Below the pieces are notes generated by a model, which was not told where the DNA came from, ran no database searches, and was given only the letters and a program-made list of their open reading frames with translations. This document shows, piece after piece, positions 26,959 to 35,897 of a stretch of DNA of 64,000 nucleotides; the first letter of the stretch is position 1, and the number at the start of each line of letters is the position of its first letter. The position numbers were made by a program, and so were the translations under genes. Source of the DNA: Alphaproteobacteria bacterium. GTDB lineage: Bacteria; Pseudomonadota; Alphaproteobacteria; Rhodobacterales; Rhodobacteraceae. The stretch lies in the NCBI GenBank assembly GCA_030425925.1, contig JAUHZO010000012.1, positions 84,106 to 148,105 on the forward strand, written 5' to 3'.

Positions 26959-28221
26959 ATGATCGACGTACTTCGCAATTCGTGGCCGCTGCTGTTCGGC
27001 ATGCTGCTTTTGATGATCGGCAACGGGCTTCAGGGCACGCTTCTGGGTGTGCGCGGGGCGGAAGAGGGGTTTGACGCCTTTTCCATGTCCGTCGTCATGT
27101 CGGCCTATTTCGCCGGGTTCCTGTTCGCCTCGCGCTCTGTTCCCGGCATGATTCGGCGGGTGGGGCATGTGCGGGTCTTTGCGGCGCTGGGTTCGCTGGT
27201 GTCGGCGGCGCTGATCCTGTTTCCGGCTTTTCCCGACCCCATCGCATGGACCCTTGGACGGCTGGTGCTGGGGTTCTGTTTCTGCGGCGTCTACGTGACG
27301 GCGGAAAGCTGGCTCAACAATGCCTCGACCAACGACACCCGCGGTCAGGCGCTGTCGCTTTACATGATCGTGCAGATGTCGGGGATCATCATCGCCCAGG
27401 GCCTGCTGGTGGTGCCGGATGAAAGCGGCTGGCTGCTTTTCGTGATCCCCTCGGTGCTGGTTTCGGTGTCGTTTGCGCCGATCCTGCTGTCGATCTCGCC
27501 CACGCCGGCCTTCGAGGCCACGAAGCCGATGACGCTGCGCGAGCTTTACGGGGTCTCGCCGCTGGGCTTTGTCGGCCTGTTCCTGCTGGGCGGCATTTTC
27601 TCGGCGCAGTTCGGCATGGCGGCGGTCTATGCCACCGAGGCCGGGCTGGGGCTTGGGCAGATCTCGCTGTTCGTCGCGGCGTTCTACGTGGGCGCCGTGG
27701 TGCTGCAATATCCGCTGGGCTGGTTTTCGGACCGCATGGACCGCCGGGTGCTGATCATGGGCACGGCGGCGATGGGCTGCGCCGCGGCGGTTGTCGCCAC
27801 GGCGATGGGCGGGAATTTCACCATCCTCCTGGGGGCGGCGTTTCTCATCGGGGGGGCGTCCAACCCGCTGTATTCGCTGCTGATCGCCTATACCAACGAC
27901 TTCCTCGACGCCGAAGACATGGCCAGCGCCTCGGCCGGGCTGTTGTTCGTCAACGGGGTCGGGGCGATCACCGGGCCGCTGGTGATCGGCTGGGCGATGT
28001 CGGTTGTGGGCCCGCCGGGCTTTTTCATGCTGATCGCGGCGCTTCTGGGCACGCTGGCCGCCTATGCCGCCTACCGGATGACGCAGCGGGCCGCGCCCGC
28101 GGTCGAGGATACCGGCCTTTATACCCCGCTGACCCCGGCGGCGACACCGGTGGCGATGGAGGCCGCGCAGGAATACGCCATCGAGGTGGCCGAGGACGAA
28201 GAGGAGGATCGTGCGGCCTGA
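26959..28221 (+). CDS. MFS transporter
   Basis: 420-residue, 12-segment major facilitator protein starting MIDVLRNSWPLLFGMLLLMIGNG (ATG 26959; a GTG two codons upstream is also in frame). ASRSVPGMIRRVGHVRVF is the loop after TM2, and WFSDRMDRRVLIM the equivalent loop in the second half, so both halves keep the superfamily signature. AESWLNNAS is typical of the YcaD-like subgroup. The tail is acidic (VAEDEEEDRAA). Substrate unknown. Confidence 0.88.
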   Translation: MIDVLRNSWPLLFGMLLLMIGNGLQGTLLGVRGAEEGFDAFSMSVVMSAYFAGFLFASRSVPGMIRRVGHVRVFAALGSLVSAALILFPAFPDPIAWTLGRLVLGFCFCGVYVTAESWLNNASTNDTRGQALSLYMIVQMSGIIIAQGLLVVPDESGWLLFVIPSVLVSVSFAPILLSISPTPAFEATKPMTLRELYGVSPLGFVGLFLLGGIFSAQFGMAAVYATEAGLGLGQISLFVAAFYVGAVVLQYPLGWFSDRMDRRVLIMGTAAMGCAAAVVATAMGGNFTILLGAAFLIGGASNPLYSLLIAYTNDFLDAEDMASASAGLLFVNGVGAITGPLVIGWAMSVVGPPGFFMLIAALLGTLAAYAAYRMTQRAAPAVEDTGLYTPLTPAATPVAMEAAQEYAIEVAEDEEEDRAA

Positions 28222-28328
28222 GCGCCGGCGCACTGAAGCAAACTGGTGGAATTCGTGACTTTTCCCCAGCACCGGCCGGGCTGTAACATCCTTGTGACAA
28301 GACGGGTGTGGAGATCGGAGGAGAGACG

Positions 28329-28910
28329 ATGACAACCCCAGACGCAGTGCTGGCCTTCTGGCTGGACGACGTGGGGCCCAAGGGCTGGGACCGGCAGGAT
28401 GACGGCATCGACACCGCCATCCGCACCCGGTTCGGGCCGGTTCTGGACGGGATCATGGCCGGGCGGCATGCGCTTTGGCTGACCTATCCGACGGGCGTGC
28501 TGGCCTATATCGTCGTGACCGATCAGTTTACCCGCAACATGTTCCGCGATGACGCGCGAGCCTTTGCGTCCGATCACATCGCGCGTGCGGCGGCCAAGCA
28601 GGCCATCGGTCGGGGCTGGGACATGAAGATCGACCCACCGGCGCGGCAGTTCTTCTATCTGCCGCTGATGCATTCCGAGAACCTGTGCGACCAGGACCGC
28701 TGTGTGCGCCTGATGAAGGAGCGGCTGCCCGAAAGCGCCGACAACCTCCTGCATGCACAGGTGCATCGCGAGATCATCCGCCGGTTCGGCCGCTTCCCCT
28801 ATCGCAACGCGGCGCTGGGCCGGACCGACTCGGCTTCCGAGGCCGCGTTTGCGTCCGACGGGGGCTATGGCGCGGTGCTGCGCGGCCTGCAGGACGCCCG
28901 CGCCGCCTGA
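28329..28910 (+). CDS. DUF924 family protein
   Basis: 193-residue soluble helical protein of the DUF924 family. Recognisable segments are VLAFWLDDVGP at the start, VVTDQFTRNMFRDDARAFASD, FFYLPLMHSENLCDQDRCV and IIRRFGRFPYRNAALGR. Function is not established. The ATG at 28329 follows GGAGGAGAGACG. It lies 68 bases upstream of lpdA on the same strand and may share its transcript. Confidence 0.88.
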   Translation: MTTPDAVLAFWLDDVGPKGWDRQDDGIDTAIRTRFGPVLDGIMAGRHALWLTYPTGVLAYIVVTDQFTRNMFRDDARAFASDHIARAAAKQAIGRGWDMKIDPPARQFFYLPLMHSENLCDQDRCVRLMKERLPESADNLLHAQVHREIIRRFGRFPYRNAALGRTDSASEAAFASDGGYGAVLRGLQDARAA

Positions 28911-28978
28911 GCGGCGCACATTGCCCCGTGCCCGGCGATGCGCTAGCGTCGGGCAAACGGCGACCGGGGGGACGGCAC

Positions 28979-30373
28979 ATGCGCGCAGAGCGTTTCGACA
29001 TGATCGTGATCGGGGCCGGGCCCGGCGGCTATGTGGCCGCCATCCGCGGTGCGCAGCTGGGCCTGAAGGTCGGCATTGTCGAGCGCGCGCACATGGGCGG
29101 CATCTGCCTCAACTGGGGCTGCATCCCGACCAAGGCGATGCTGCGCTCGGCCGAGGTGTTTCACCTGATGCAGCGCGCGGGCGAGTTCGGGCTGAAGGCC
29201 GAGGGGCTGGGCTTTGACCTCGACGCCGTGGTGGCCCGGTCGCGCGGCGTGGCGAAACAGCTGAACGCGGGTGTCGGGCACCTGCTGAAAAAGAACAAGG
29301 TCACCGCTCTGATGGGCGCGGCACGGCTGCGCGCGCCGGGTGAGGTGGTGGTGGAGACCGAGAAGGGTGAGGTCACCTGGCAGGCCCCGTCGGTGGTGCT
29401 GGCCACCGGCGCCCGGGCGCGCGAACTGCCGGGGCTGGAGGCCGATGGCGACCGGGTCTGGACCTACAAGCACGCGCTGCAGCCCAAGCGGATGCCGAAG
29501 CGGCTGCTGGTGATCGGATCGGGGGCCATCGGGATCGAGTTCGCAAGCTTCTTCAACGCGCTCGGCGCTCAGGTCACGGTTGTGGAGGTGATGGACCGCA
29601 TCCTGCCGGTGGAGGATGAAGAGATCAGCGCCTTTGCCCGCAAGGCGTTCGAAAAGCAGGGCATGACGATCCTGTCGGGCGCAATGGTCAAGGCGCTGGA
29701 CCGCCGCGCGGACGGGGTGACGGCCTCTGTGGAAAAAGATGGGAAAACGGAAAGCCTTGAGGTCGATACGGTGATTTCCGCCGTGGGGATTGTCGGGAAT
29801 GTGGAAGGGCTGGGGCTGGAGGATCTGGGGGTCCGGGTCGAAAGGGGCCATGTGGTGACCGATCCGCACGGACGCACGGGGGTCGAGGGGCTTTATGCCA
29901 TCGGGGACGTGGCAGGCGCACCGTGGCTCGCCCACAAGGCGAGCCACGAGGGGGTGATGGTTGCCGAACTGATCGCGGGGGGCGCGCCGCATCCCGTTGA
30001 TCCGGGCAGCATTGCGGGCTGCACCTATTGCCACCCGCAGATCGCCAGCGTCGGCCTGACCGAAGCGCAGGCGCGGGCGGCGGGGCATGACGTCAAGGTC
30101 GGGCGCTTCCCGTTTATCGGCAATGGCAAGGCCATCGCCCTGGGAGAGCCGGAAGGGCTGGTCAAGACGGTGTTCGACGCCCGGACCGGCGCGCTCCTGG
30201 GGGCGCATATGGTGGGGGCGGAGGTGACCGAGCTGATCCAGGGCTACGTGATCGGCCGCCAGCTGGAGACCACCGAGGAAGACCTGATGCACACCGTCTT
30301 TCCGCATCCGACGCTGTCGGAGATGATGCATGAAAGCGTGCTGGATGCCTGGGGGCGGGCGGTGCATTTCTGA
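28979..30373 (+). CDS. lpdA: Dihydrolipoyl dehydrogenase (E3)
   Basis: 464-residue FAD flavoenzyme that reoxidises dihydrolipoyl groups of 2-oxoacid dehydrogenase complexes. Visible are the FAD site VIGAGPGGYVAA, the redox disulfide GGICLNWGCIPTK, the NAD site VIGSGAIGIEFA, the second FAD motif YAIGDVAG and the C-terminal HPTLSEMMHE with the His-Glu base. No E1 or E2 gene is adjacent, so the partner complex is not shown here. A palindrome follows the stop. Confidence 0.95.
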   Translation: MRAERFDMIVIGAGPGGYVAAIRGAQLGLKVGIVERAHMGGICLNWGCIPTKAMLRSAEVFHLMQRAGEFGLKAEGLGFDLDAVVARSRGVAKQLNAGVGHLLKKNKVTALMGAARLRAPGEVVVETEKGEVTWQAPSVVLATGARARELPGLEADGDRVWTYKHALQPKRMPKRLLVIGSGAIGIEFASFFNALGAQVTVVEVMDRILPVEDEEISAFARKAFEKQGMTILSGAMVKALDRRADGVTASVEKDGKTESLEVDTVISAVGIVGNVEGLGLEDLGVRVERGHVVTDPHGRTGVEGLYAIGDVAGAPWLAHKASHEGVMVAELIAGGAPHPVDPGSIAGCTYCHPQIASVGLTEAQARAAGHDVKVGRFPFIGNGKAIALGEPEGLVKTVFDARTGALLGAHMVGAEVTELIQGYVIGRQLETTEEDLMHTVFPHPTLSEMMHESVLDAWGRAVHF

Positions 30374-30394
30374 CCCCGGCGTGGCGCGGGGGAA

Positions 30395-30412
30395 GGTGCG
30401 CAATTGCGCACC
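30395..30412. terminator. Bidirectional palindromic terminator
   Basis: Perfect 18-base palindrome (GGTGCGCAA/TTGCGCACC) followed by CTACC, between convergent lpdA and the small secreted metallopeptidase-like gene. Confidence 0.6.
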
Positions 30413-30435
30413 CTACCGCGCTTCCGCACCGCCTG

Positions 30436-30930
30436 TCAGTGGTAGCGCGGGCCGCAACTGCTGACGAGCCCGGCCAGCACCATGGCCAGCGTCGCTTCGC
30501 GGGCTTCGCCATGAGCGCGCAGATAGGTGGCCTGGGCCATGTAGGCCTCGTATTCCAGTTCGGCACGGCACTCCGGATCCTTGCCGGCGCGGTGCTGGGC
30601 GGCGTGCACCATCTCGTGCAGCAGGATCGAGCGGCCATAGGCGCCGGACATGTCCAGATCGGCGGCCAGCCCGATGGCGCGGGTGTCGAAATTGTATTCG
30701 CCCGCGCGGTCCTTCCCGGTGGCAGACGCGGCGCGGGCGGGCAGGGTAAAGGCGATCTCGGGACAGGTGGGGCCGGTGGCGTAGCCGGTCAGGCGCGTGA
30801 CCTCGGGCGCGAGTTCGGCGGCGATGGCGCACAGGTTGACCGGCGGGGCCAGGTCGAGCGCGGCGACCGGGGCGGCACCGCACACCAGCACCAGAAGCGG
30901 GGCAAGACGTGTCCTGAAAAGATATGTCAT
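30436..30930 (-). CDS. Secreted protein with zincin-type HExxH motif
   Basis: 164 residues with a signal peptide (TRLAPLLVLVCGAAPVAAL). The mature part contains ILLHEMVHAAQH, a HExxH zinc-binding motif of metalloproteases, followed by a Glu-rich segment (ECRAELEYEAYMAQATYL) that can supply the third ligand. Five Cys are in the mature protein. It probably acts in the periplasm. The fold resembles small conserved zincin-like domains of unknown function; peptidase activity is inference. Confidence 0.75.
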   Translation of the reverse strand: MTYLFRTRLAPLLVLVCGAAPVAALDLAPPVNLCAIAAELAPEVTRLTGYATGPTCPEIAFTLPARAASATGKDRAGEYNFDTRAIGLAADLDMSGAYGRSILLHEMVHAAQHRAGKDPECRAELEYEAYMAQATYLRAHGEAREATLAMVLAGLVSSCGPRYH

Positions 30931-31023
30931 GAAACTGATACTGAACCGTCACAAAACTTTTGCAATTGAAATCTGCGCGCAATCTGCCGGAATGCGCTAG
31001 GCTGCGCCGTGGAGGATGCAAAA

Positions 31024-31446
31024 ATGAACAGCATGACCCTGCGCAACGACGTGTCGGTGGCCGATTTCCTGGCGCAGGTGGAGCCTGCGCGGCGGCGTGA
31101 GGATGCGCAGGTCATGGACGCGCTCTTTCGCGAGGTCACCGGCTGGGAGCCGGTGCTCTGGGGCACGATGGTGGGCTATGGCCGTTATGCCTATCGCTAC
31201 GAAAGCGGGCATTCCGGGCAGTCGCTGGCCACCGGCTTTGCCCCGCGCAAGGCCAGGATGGTGGTCTACATCATGCCGGGCTACACGGATTTCGGGCATA
31301 TCCTCAAGGATCTGGGCCCCTACAAGATGGGCAAGGCCTGCCTGTATCTGGGGGCCCTGTCAAAGATCGACCTGGATGTGCTGAAGATGCTGATCCGCGC
31401 GGGCCTTGACGATCTGGCCACGCGCTGGGAGATCACACCCGCCTGA
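31024..31446 (+). CDS. DUF1801 family protein
   Basis: 140-residue soluble protein. ATG 31024 has GGAGG at 31011-31015 with good spacing, so I prefer it to the GTG at 31009. Family segments are VSVADFLAQVEPARRREDAQVM, WEPVLWGTMVGYGRYAYRYESG and the C-terminal YLGALSKIDLDVLKMLIRAG. DUF1801 proteins have a YdhG-like fold; function is not established. Confidence 0.85.
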   Translation: MNSMTLRNDVSVADFLAQVEPARRREDAQVMDALFREVTGWEPVLWGTMVGYGRYAYRYESGHSGQSLATGFAPRKARMVVYIMPGYTDFGHILKDLGPYKMGKACLYLGALSKIDLDVLKMLIRAGLDDLATRWEITPA

Positions 31447-31452
31447 GCCCGC

Positions 31453-31734
31453 TCAGAGGTTTTCGTTGTCCGATCCGGGGGCGAGGGCCGTGGGGATCTC
31501 TTCCCCCTTCTTGCGGGCTTCGAGCGCGGCCTTGACGTGGTCGTTCAGAAAGGTCCGGGCGCGGCGTTCGGCCAGGCGGATGCGCACGGCGGCGCGGAAG
31601 ATTTCCTCGGACGAGGGTGAGGACGCCCCCAGCACCTTGGCCACCTGTTCCGGCAGGTTGTCATCGCCCAGGGCGTCCATCGCCTTGATGACGTCGCGTG
31701 CAAGCTTGTCGGCGAGGTCTTCGACAACGGACAT
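31453..31734 (-). CDS. Small conserved helical protein, unknown function
   Basis: 93 residues, mostly helical and charged (SVVEDLADKLARDVIKAMDAL, then FRAAVRIRLAERRARTFLNDHVKAALEA), with a disordered tail. No signal peptide or motif recognised. It starts 10 bases after the stop of the hydrolase gene upstream and is probably its transcript partner. Confidence 0.65.
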   Translation of the reverse strand: MSVVEDLADKLARDVIKAMDALGDDNLPEQVAKVLGASSPSSEEIFRAAVRIRLAERRARTFLNDHVKAALEARKKGEEIPTALAPGSDNENL

Positions 31735-31744
31735 GGCGCGTTCC

Positions 31745-32398
31745 TTACCGTGTGGTTTCGGTCAGCCTGCGTTTCACGTAGGAGGTGACGGTGGTGATCA
31801 TCGTCTCCATATGCGGCTCCTCGAAGAAATGGCCCGATCCGTCCACCTCTTCATGGGTGATCGTGATGCCTTTCTGCTCGTGCAGTTTCGACACCAGCGC
31901 GCGGGTGTCGGCGGGCGGCGCCACGCGGTCGGCGGCGCCGTTGATGATCAGACCCGACGACGGGCAGGGCGCGAGGAAGGAGAAATCGTACATGTTGGCG
32001 GGTGGCGAGACCGAGACGAAGCCGGTGATCTCGGGCCGCCGCATCAGGAGCTGCATGCCGATCCACGCGCCGAAGGAAAAGCCCGCGACCCAGCAATGCT
32101 TGGAGTTCTGGTTCATCGATTGCAGGTAGTCGAGCGCCGAGGCGGCATCGCTGAGTTCGCCCACACCCTGATCGTATTCGCCCTGGCTGCGCCCGACTCC
32201 GCGGAAGTTGAAGCGCAGCACGGTGAAGCCCATCTTGTGGAAGGCATAGTGCAGGTTGTAGACCACCTTGTTGTTCATCGTGCCCCCGAATTGCGGATGC
32301 GGGTGCAGGATGATGGCGATGGGCGCGTCATGTTCCTTTTGCGGGTGGTAGCGGCCTTCGAGGCGGCCTTCGGGTCCGGGAAAGATGACCTCGGGCAT
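31745..32398 (-). CDS. Alpha/beta hydrolase
   Basis: 217-residue alpha/beta hydrolase starting MPEVIFPGPEGRLEGRY. The nucleophile elbow is GFSFGAW. The oxyanion segment is HPHPQFGGTMNNKVV, with LRFNFRGVGRSQG after it, and the His is in DGSGHFFEE. This matches the family of short dienelactone-hydrolase-like proteins (COG2945 type). Substrate unknown. It is divergent from iscR, and its start lies 35 bases from the iscR promoter -35. Confidence 0.85.
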   Translation of the reverse strand: MPEVIFPGPEGRLEGRYHPQKEHDAPIAIILHPHPQFGGTMNNKVVYNLHYAFHKMGFTVLRFNFRGVGRSQGEYDQGVGELSDAASALDYLQSMNQNSKHCWVAGFSFGAWIGMQLLMRRPEITGFVSVSPPANMYDFSFLAPCPSSGLIINGAADRVAPPADTRALVSKLHEQKGITITHEEVDGSGHFFEEPHMETMITTVTSYVKRRLTETTR

Positions 32399-32432
32399 AT
32401 GTGGCGCGTGCTCCTTGAGGGGCGGGCCATTC

Positions 32433-32470
32433 TTGACGAATTTGCTCCACCACCTTAGAATGGTTCTAAA
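32433..32470 (+). promoter_or_regulatory. iscR-suf promoter with overlapping ICE (Irr)-type box
   Basis: TTGACG at 32433-32438 and TAGAAT at 32456-32461, separated by 17 bases, form a good sigma-70-type promoter. The palindrome CTTAGAA-TGG-TTCTAAA at 32454-32470 covers the -10. It matches the iron-control element (consensus TTTAGAA-N3-TTCTAAA) bound by Irr in alphaproteobacteria at 13 of 14 positions. This placement predicts repression of the suf operon by Irr. Confidence 0.7.
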
Positions 32471-32506
32471 CCGGCGGGTCTGGCCGGGTTCGGGCTTGAT
32501 GCAGAT

Positions 32507-32536
32507 AGGCAATTGCCGCGGCAAGGTCAATTGCCT
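32507..32536 (+). promoter_or_regulatory. Inverted repeat in the iscR leader
   Basis: AGGCAATTG at 32507-32515 and CAATTGCCT at 32528-32536 are exact reverse complements 12 bases apart, between the predicted start of transcription and the iscR start codon. It could be an operator (for example for IscR itself) or an mRNA hairpin; sequence alone does not decide. Confidence 0.4.
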
Positions 32537-32560
32537 GCGCGTCCGGTTGGGGGATGCTGG

Positions 32561-33025
32561 GTGAAACTGAGTACCAAGGGGCGTTACGCGATGGTGGCGC
32601 TGACCGACATCGCGCTGCAGCCGGAAGGTGTGCTGGTGACGCTGGGCGATATCGCGCGGCGGCAGGACATTTCGTTGCCCTATCTGGAGCAATTGTTCGT
32701 GAAACTGCGCCGCGCGAAACTGGTGGAGTCGGTGCGCGGGCCGGGGGGCGGTTATCGCCTGGCCCGTCCGACGACGGAGATTCGCGTGGTGGATGTGCTG
32801 TCCGCGGTCGACGAGACGGTGGACGCCATGCACAAGGGGGCAGGCGCTTCGGGCGCGGCCTCGGGATCGAAGGCGCAATCGCTGTCGAACCGGCTGTGGC
32901 AGTCGCTGTCGGCGCATGTCTATGTGTTCCTGCACCAGGCGCGGCTGTCGGACGTGGTGGAGAACACGCTGGCCCCCTGTCCGGCGGTGCCGGCGCTGTT
33001 CGCGGTGGTCGACGATGAGCGCTGA
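32561..33025 (+). CDS. iscR: Rrf2-family iron-sulfur regulator IscR
   Basis: 154-residue winged-helix regulator of Fe-S cluster assembly genes. The start is GTG at 32561 (VKLSTKGRYAMVALTDIAL). The helix-turn-helix (LGDIARRQDISLPYLEQLFVKLRRAKLVESVRG) and wing (GPGGGYRLARP) are intact. The three Cys that hold the cluster in E. coli IscR are missing; the region reads HKGAGASGAASGSKA, and the only Cys is near the C-terminus (LAPCPAVP). Rhodobacter sphaeroides IscR is known to lack those Cys and still bind a cluster. It heads the suf operon. Confidence 0.92.
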   Translation: MKLSTKGRYAMVALTDIALQPEGVLVTLGDIARRQDISLPYLEQLFVKLRRAKLVESVRGPGGGYRLARPTTEIRVVDVLSAVDETVDAMHKGAGASGAASGSKAQSLSNRLWQSLSAHVYVFLHQARLSDVVENTLAPCPAVPALFAVVDDER

Positions 33026-33103
33026 TCCGGCGGTGCGCTGCGCGCGCAGGTTGGTTTGCGTTCGCCACGCAGGCCCAGGGGGGCAGGCCCCCCTGGACCC
33101 CCC

Positions 33104-33164
33104 GGGGGCGCTGCCCCCGTCGCCGTTCCGGCGACTCCCCCGGGGTATTGTGACCAAGAAGAAG
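33104..33164. repeat. Interspersed intergenic repeat, copy 2
   Basis: Diverged copy of the element at 8794-8849: GGGGGC..GCCCCC hairpin, a CGCC..GGCG hairpin, CCCCGGGG, a short T-rich segment and AAGAAGAAG in the same order. It separates iscR from the desulfurase gene. Confidence 0.75.
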
Positions 33165-33178
33165 CCCAGGGGGGTGGT

Positions 33179-34360
33179 GTGAGCCGGGTCTATCTGGACT
33201 GGAACGCGACGGCGCCTTTGCGGGAGGAGGCACGGGCGGCGATGGTCGCGGCGATGGATGTGGTGGGCAATCCGTCCTCGGTGCATGCGGAGGGGCGTGC
33301 GGCCAAGGGGCTGGTGGAACGGGCGCGCGGGCAGGTGGCGGCGCTGGTGGGCTGTCTGCCCTCGCAAGTGGTCTTTACCGGCTCGGCCACCGAGGCGGCG
33401 GCGCTGGCGGTGGCGCAGAAGGGGCGGCATGGCGGGCGGTTTGCGGCGCTGGCCACGGAGCATGACTGTTTTCGGGATTGGTCGGAGGCGGATTTGCCGG
33501 CGGTGCATGGGCGGGATGGTGCGCCGGACGGGTCTGCCCTTGGTGAGGTGATGAACCGGGTCTTGCGGGACGGGCCGCGGACATGGTCCGCGGCGCATGG
33601 CGAGGCGGGCTTGCTGGCGATCTCGGCGGCGAACAGCGAGACCGGGCTTCTGGCTGTGCGTGGCGGTGAGGTGGTCGGGCGCAGCCATGTCAATGCGTTC
33701 ATTGCTGGCGCCGCGCCCTTTGCCTTCGTCTGCGACATCACCCAAGTGGCCGGAAAGCTGCCCGTGGTTTATGGCGAGACGAAACCGTCTTACGCGATCC
33801 TGTCGGCGCACAAGCTGGGTGGACCGAAGGGGGTGGGGGCGCTCATCAACTTCACGCGCGACGATCCCGCCCCGATCCTGAAGGGTGGCGGGCAGGAGAT
33901 GGGGCGGCGGTCGGGCACGGAAAACGTGATCGGCATCGCCGGGTTTGGTGCGGCGGCGGAGGCGGCGGCGCGGGACCTGGAGGGGGGTGTCTGGCCGCGG
34001 GTGGAAAAACTTAGAAACATTCTAGAATCCACTCTTGAGGCTCAGGCAAAAGAGACTATTTTCGTCGGAAAAGGCGAGCCGCGGCTGCCCAACACCTCTT
34101 GCCTGGCCACCCCCGGCTGGAAGGGCGAGACGCAGGTGATGCAGATGGACCTGGCGGGCTTTGCCATCAGCGCGGGCAGCGCGTGCTCCAGCGGCAAGGT
34201 CAAGGCCAGCCGCGTGCTGCAGGCGATGGGCTTTGACGCTGCCACGGCCGGATCGGCCATCCGGGTGAGCCTGGGGCCCACCACGACAGAAGACGAGGTC
34301 ATGCGGTTCTGCGATGCATGGCTGGAGAAATTGAGGCGACACCGCGCGCGCGCGGCTTGA
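33179..34360 (+). CDS. Cysteine desulfurase (NifS/IscS family)
   Basis: 393-residue PLP enzyme that takes sulfur from cysteine for Fe-S assembly. The start is GTG at 33179 ([15 protein letters not shown]). The PLP lysine is in ILSAHKLGG and the catalytic Cys in SAGSACSSG. The latter is the IscS/NifS-type loop, so this is a different class from sufS at the far end of the operon. Codons around 34005-34070 are AT-rich and unlike the rest, and that patch holds a second ICE-like box. It is followed 16 bases later by sufB. Confidence 0.93.
   Translation: MSRVYLDWNATAPLREEARAAMVAAMDVVGNPSSVHAEGRAAKGLVERARGQVAALVGCLPSQVVFTGSATEAAALAVAQKGRHGGRFAALATEHDCFRDWSEADLPAVHGRDGAPDGSALGEVMNRVLRDGPRTWSAAHGEAGLLAISAANSETGLLAVRGGEVVGRSHVNAFIAGAAPFAFVCDITQVAGKLPVVYGETKPSYAILSAHKLGGPKGVGALINFTRDDPAPILKGGGQEMGRRSGTENVIGIAGFGAAAEAAARDLEGGVWPRVEKLRNILESTLEAQAKETIFVGKGEPRLPNTSCLATPGWKGETQVMQMDLAGFAISAGSACSSGKVKASRVLQAMGFDAATAGSAIRVSLGPTTTEDEVMRFCDAWLEKLRRHRARAA
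34010..34062 (+). promoter_or_regulatory. ICE-like box and candidate promoter inside the desulfurase gene
   Basis: CTTAGAA-ACA-TTCTAGA at 34010-34026 matches 12 of 14 ICE consensus positions. It is followed by TTGAGG (34035-34040), 16 bases, and TATTTT (34057-34062), a plausible promoter directed at sufB, about 310 bases before its ATG. The codons are rare AT-rich choices here only. Confidence 0.45.
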
Positions 34361-34376
34361 GAGGAAGGACGCGGTT

Positions 34377-35897
34377 ATGGCGGCATTGGACAATGTGACG
34401 GTGAAGGAGGGTGTGGACCAGGAGACTGTCGACGCGGTCAAGTCGGTCAGCACCTACAAGCACGGCTGGGACACCGATATCGAGATGGAGTACGCGCCCA
34501 AGGGGCTGTCCGAGGACATCGTGCGCCTGATCTCGGAAAAGAACGGCGAGCCGGACTGGATGACCGAATGGCGTCTGGCGGCCTATGCGCGCTGGCTGCA
34601 GAAGGAAGAGCCCAGCTGGGCCATGGTCGACTATCCCGAGATCGACTTTCAGGACCAGTATTACTATGCCCGGCCCAAGAGCATGGCGGAGAAGCCGAAA
34701 TCACTTGACGAGGTCGATCCGAAACTGTTGGCGACCTATGAAAAGCTGGGCATCCCTCTGAAGGAGCAGATGATCCTGGCCGGGGTTGAAGGGGCCGAGA
34801 ACGCGCCTGCCGAGGGCCGCAAGGTGGCCGTGGATGCGGTGTTCGATTCGGTGTCGGTTGGCACGACCTTTCAGGCAGAGCTGAAGAAGGCCGGGGTGAT
34901 CTTCTGTTCGATCTCGGAAGCGATCCGGGAGCATCCGGAGCTGGTGAAGAAATACCTGGGCTCTGTCGTGCCGGTGTCGGACAACTATTATGCGACGCTG
35001 AATTCCGCCGTGTTCTCGGACGGATCGTTTGTCTACGTGCCGCCGGGGGTGCGCTGCCCGATGGAGCTGTCGACCTATTTCCGGATCAATGCCGAGAATA
35101 CCGGGCAGTTCGAGCGCACGCTGATCATCGCCGACAAGGGCAGCTATGTCAGCTACCTCGAAGGCTGCACCGCGCCGCAGCGGGACACCGCGCAGCTGCA
35201 CGCGGCGGTGGTGGAGATCATCGTCGAGGAAGACGCAGAGGTGAAATACTCCACCGTGCAGAACTGGTTCCCCGGGGATGAGAACGGCAAGGGCGGGATC
35301 TACAACTTCGTCACCAAGCGCGCCGATTGCCGGGGGGACCGGGCCAAGGTGATGTGGACGCAGGTGGAGACCGGCTCGGCGGTGACGTGGAAGTACCCGT
35401 CCTGCATCCTGCGGGGCGAGGAAAGCCAGGGCGAGTTCTATTCCATCGCCATCACCAACGGCCACCAGCAGGCCGATACCGGCACCAAGATGGTGCATCT
35501 GGGCCGCAACACCAAGTCGCGGATCGTGTCCAAGGGGATCTCGGCGGGCGTGGCGCAGAACACCTATCGCGGGCTCGTGTCGATGCACCCGAAGGCCAAG
35601 AATTCGCGCAACTACACGCAGTGCGACTCGCTCCTGATCGGGGACAAGTGTGGGGCGCATACGGTGCCTTACATCGAGGTCAAGAACAACTCGAGCCGCG
35701 TGGAACACGAGGCGACCACGTCCAAGGTGGATGACGATCAGCTGTTCTACTGCCGCCAGCGGGGCATGGACGAGGAAGAGGCCGTGGCGCTGGTGGTCAA
35801 CGGCTTCTGCCGCGACGTGCTGCAGGCGCTGCCCATGGAGTTCGCCATGGAGGCGCAGCAGTTGGTGGCGATCTCGTTGGAAGGATCGGTAGGGTAA
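34377..35897 (+). CDS. sufB: Fe-S assembly scaffold SufB
   Basis: 506-residue core subunit of the SufBCD scaffold, on which new clusters are built. It starts [17 protein letters not shown]. The family segments [34 protein letters not shown] (with the conserved Cys) and the C-terminal [23 protein letters not shown] are present. Its partners sufC and sufD lie 3 kb downstream, with seven genes not known to act in Fe-S assembly in between. Confidence 0.97.
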   Translation: MAALDNVTVKEGVDQETVDAVKSVSTYKHGWDTDIEMEYAPKGLSEDIVRLISEKNGEPDWMTEWRLAAYARWLQKEEPSWAMVDYPEIDFQDQYYYARPKSMAEKPKSLDEVDPKLLATYEKLGIPLKEQMILAGVEGAENAPAEGRKVAVDAVFDSVSVGTTFQAELKKAGVIFCSISEAIREHPELVKKYLGSVVPVSDNYYATLNSAVFSDGSFVYVPPGVRCPMELSTYFRINAENTGQFERTLIIADKGSYVSYLEGCTAPQRDTAQLHAAVVEIIVEEDAEVKYSTVQNWFPGDENGKGGIYNFVTKRADCRGDRAKVMWTQVETGSAVTWKYPSCILRGEESQGEFYSIAITNGHQQADTGTKMVHLGRNTKSRIVSKGISAGVAQNTYRGLVSMHPKAKNSRNYTQCDSLLIGDKCGAHTVPYIEVKNNSSRVEHEATTSKVDDDQLFYCRQRGMDEEEAVALVVNGFCRDVLQALPMEFAMEAQQLVAISLEGSVG

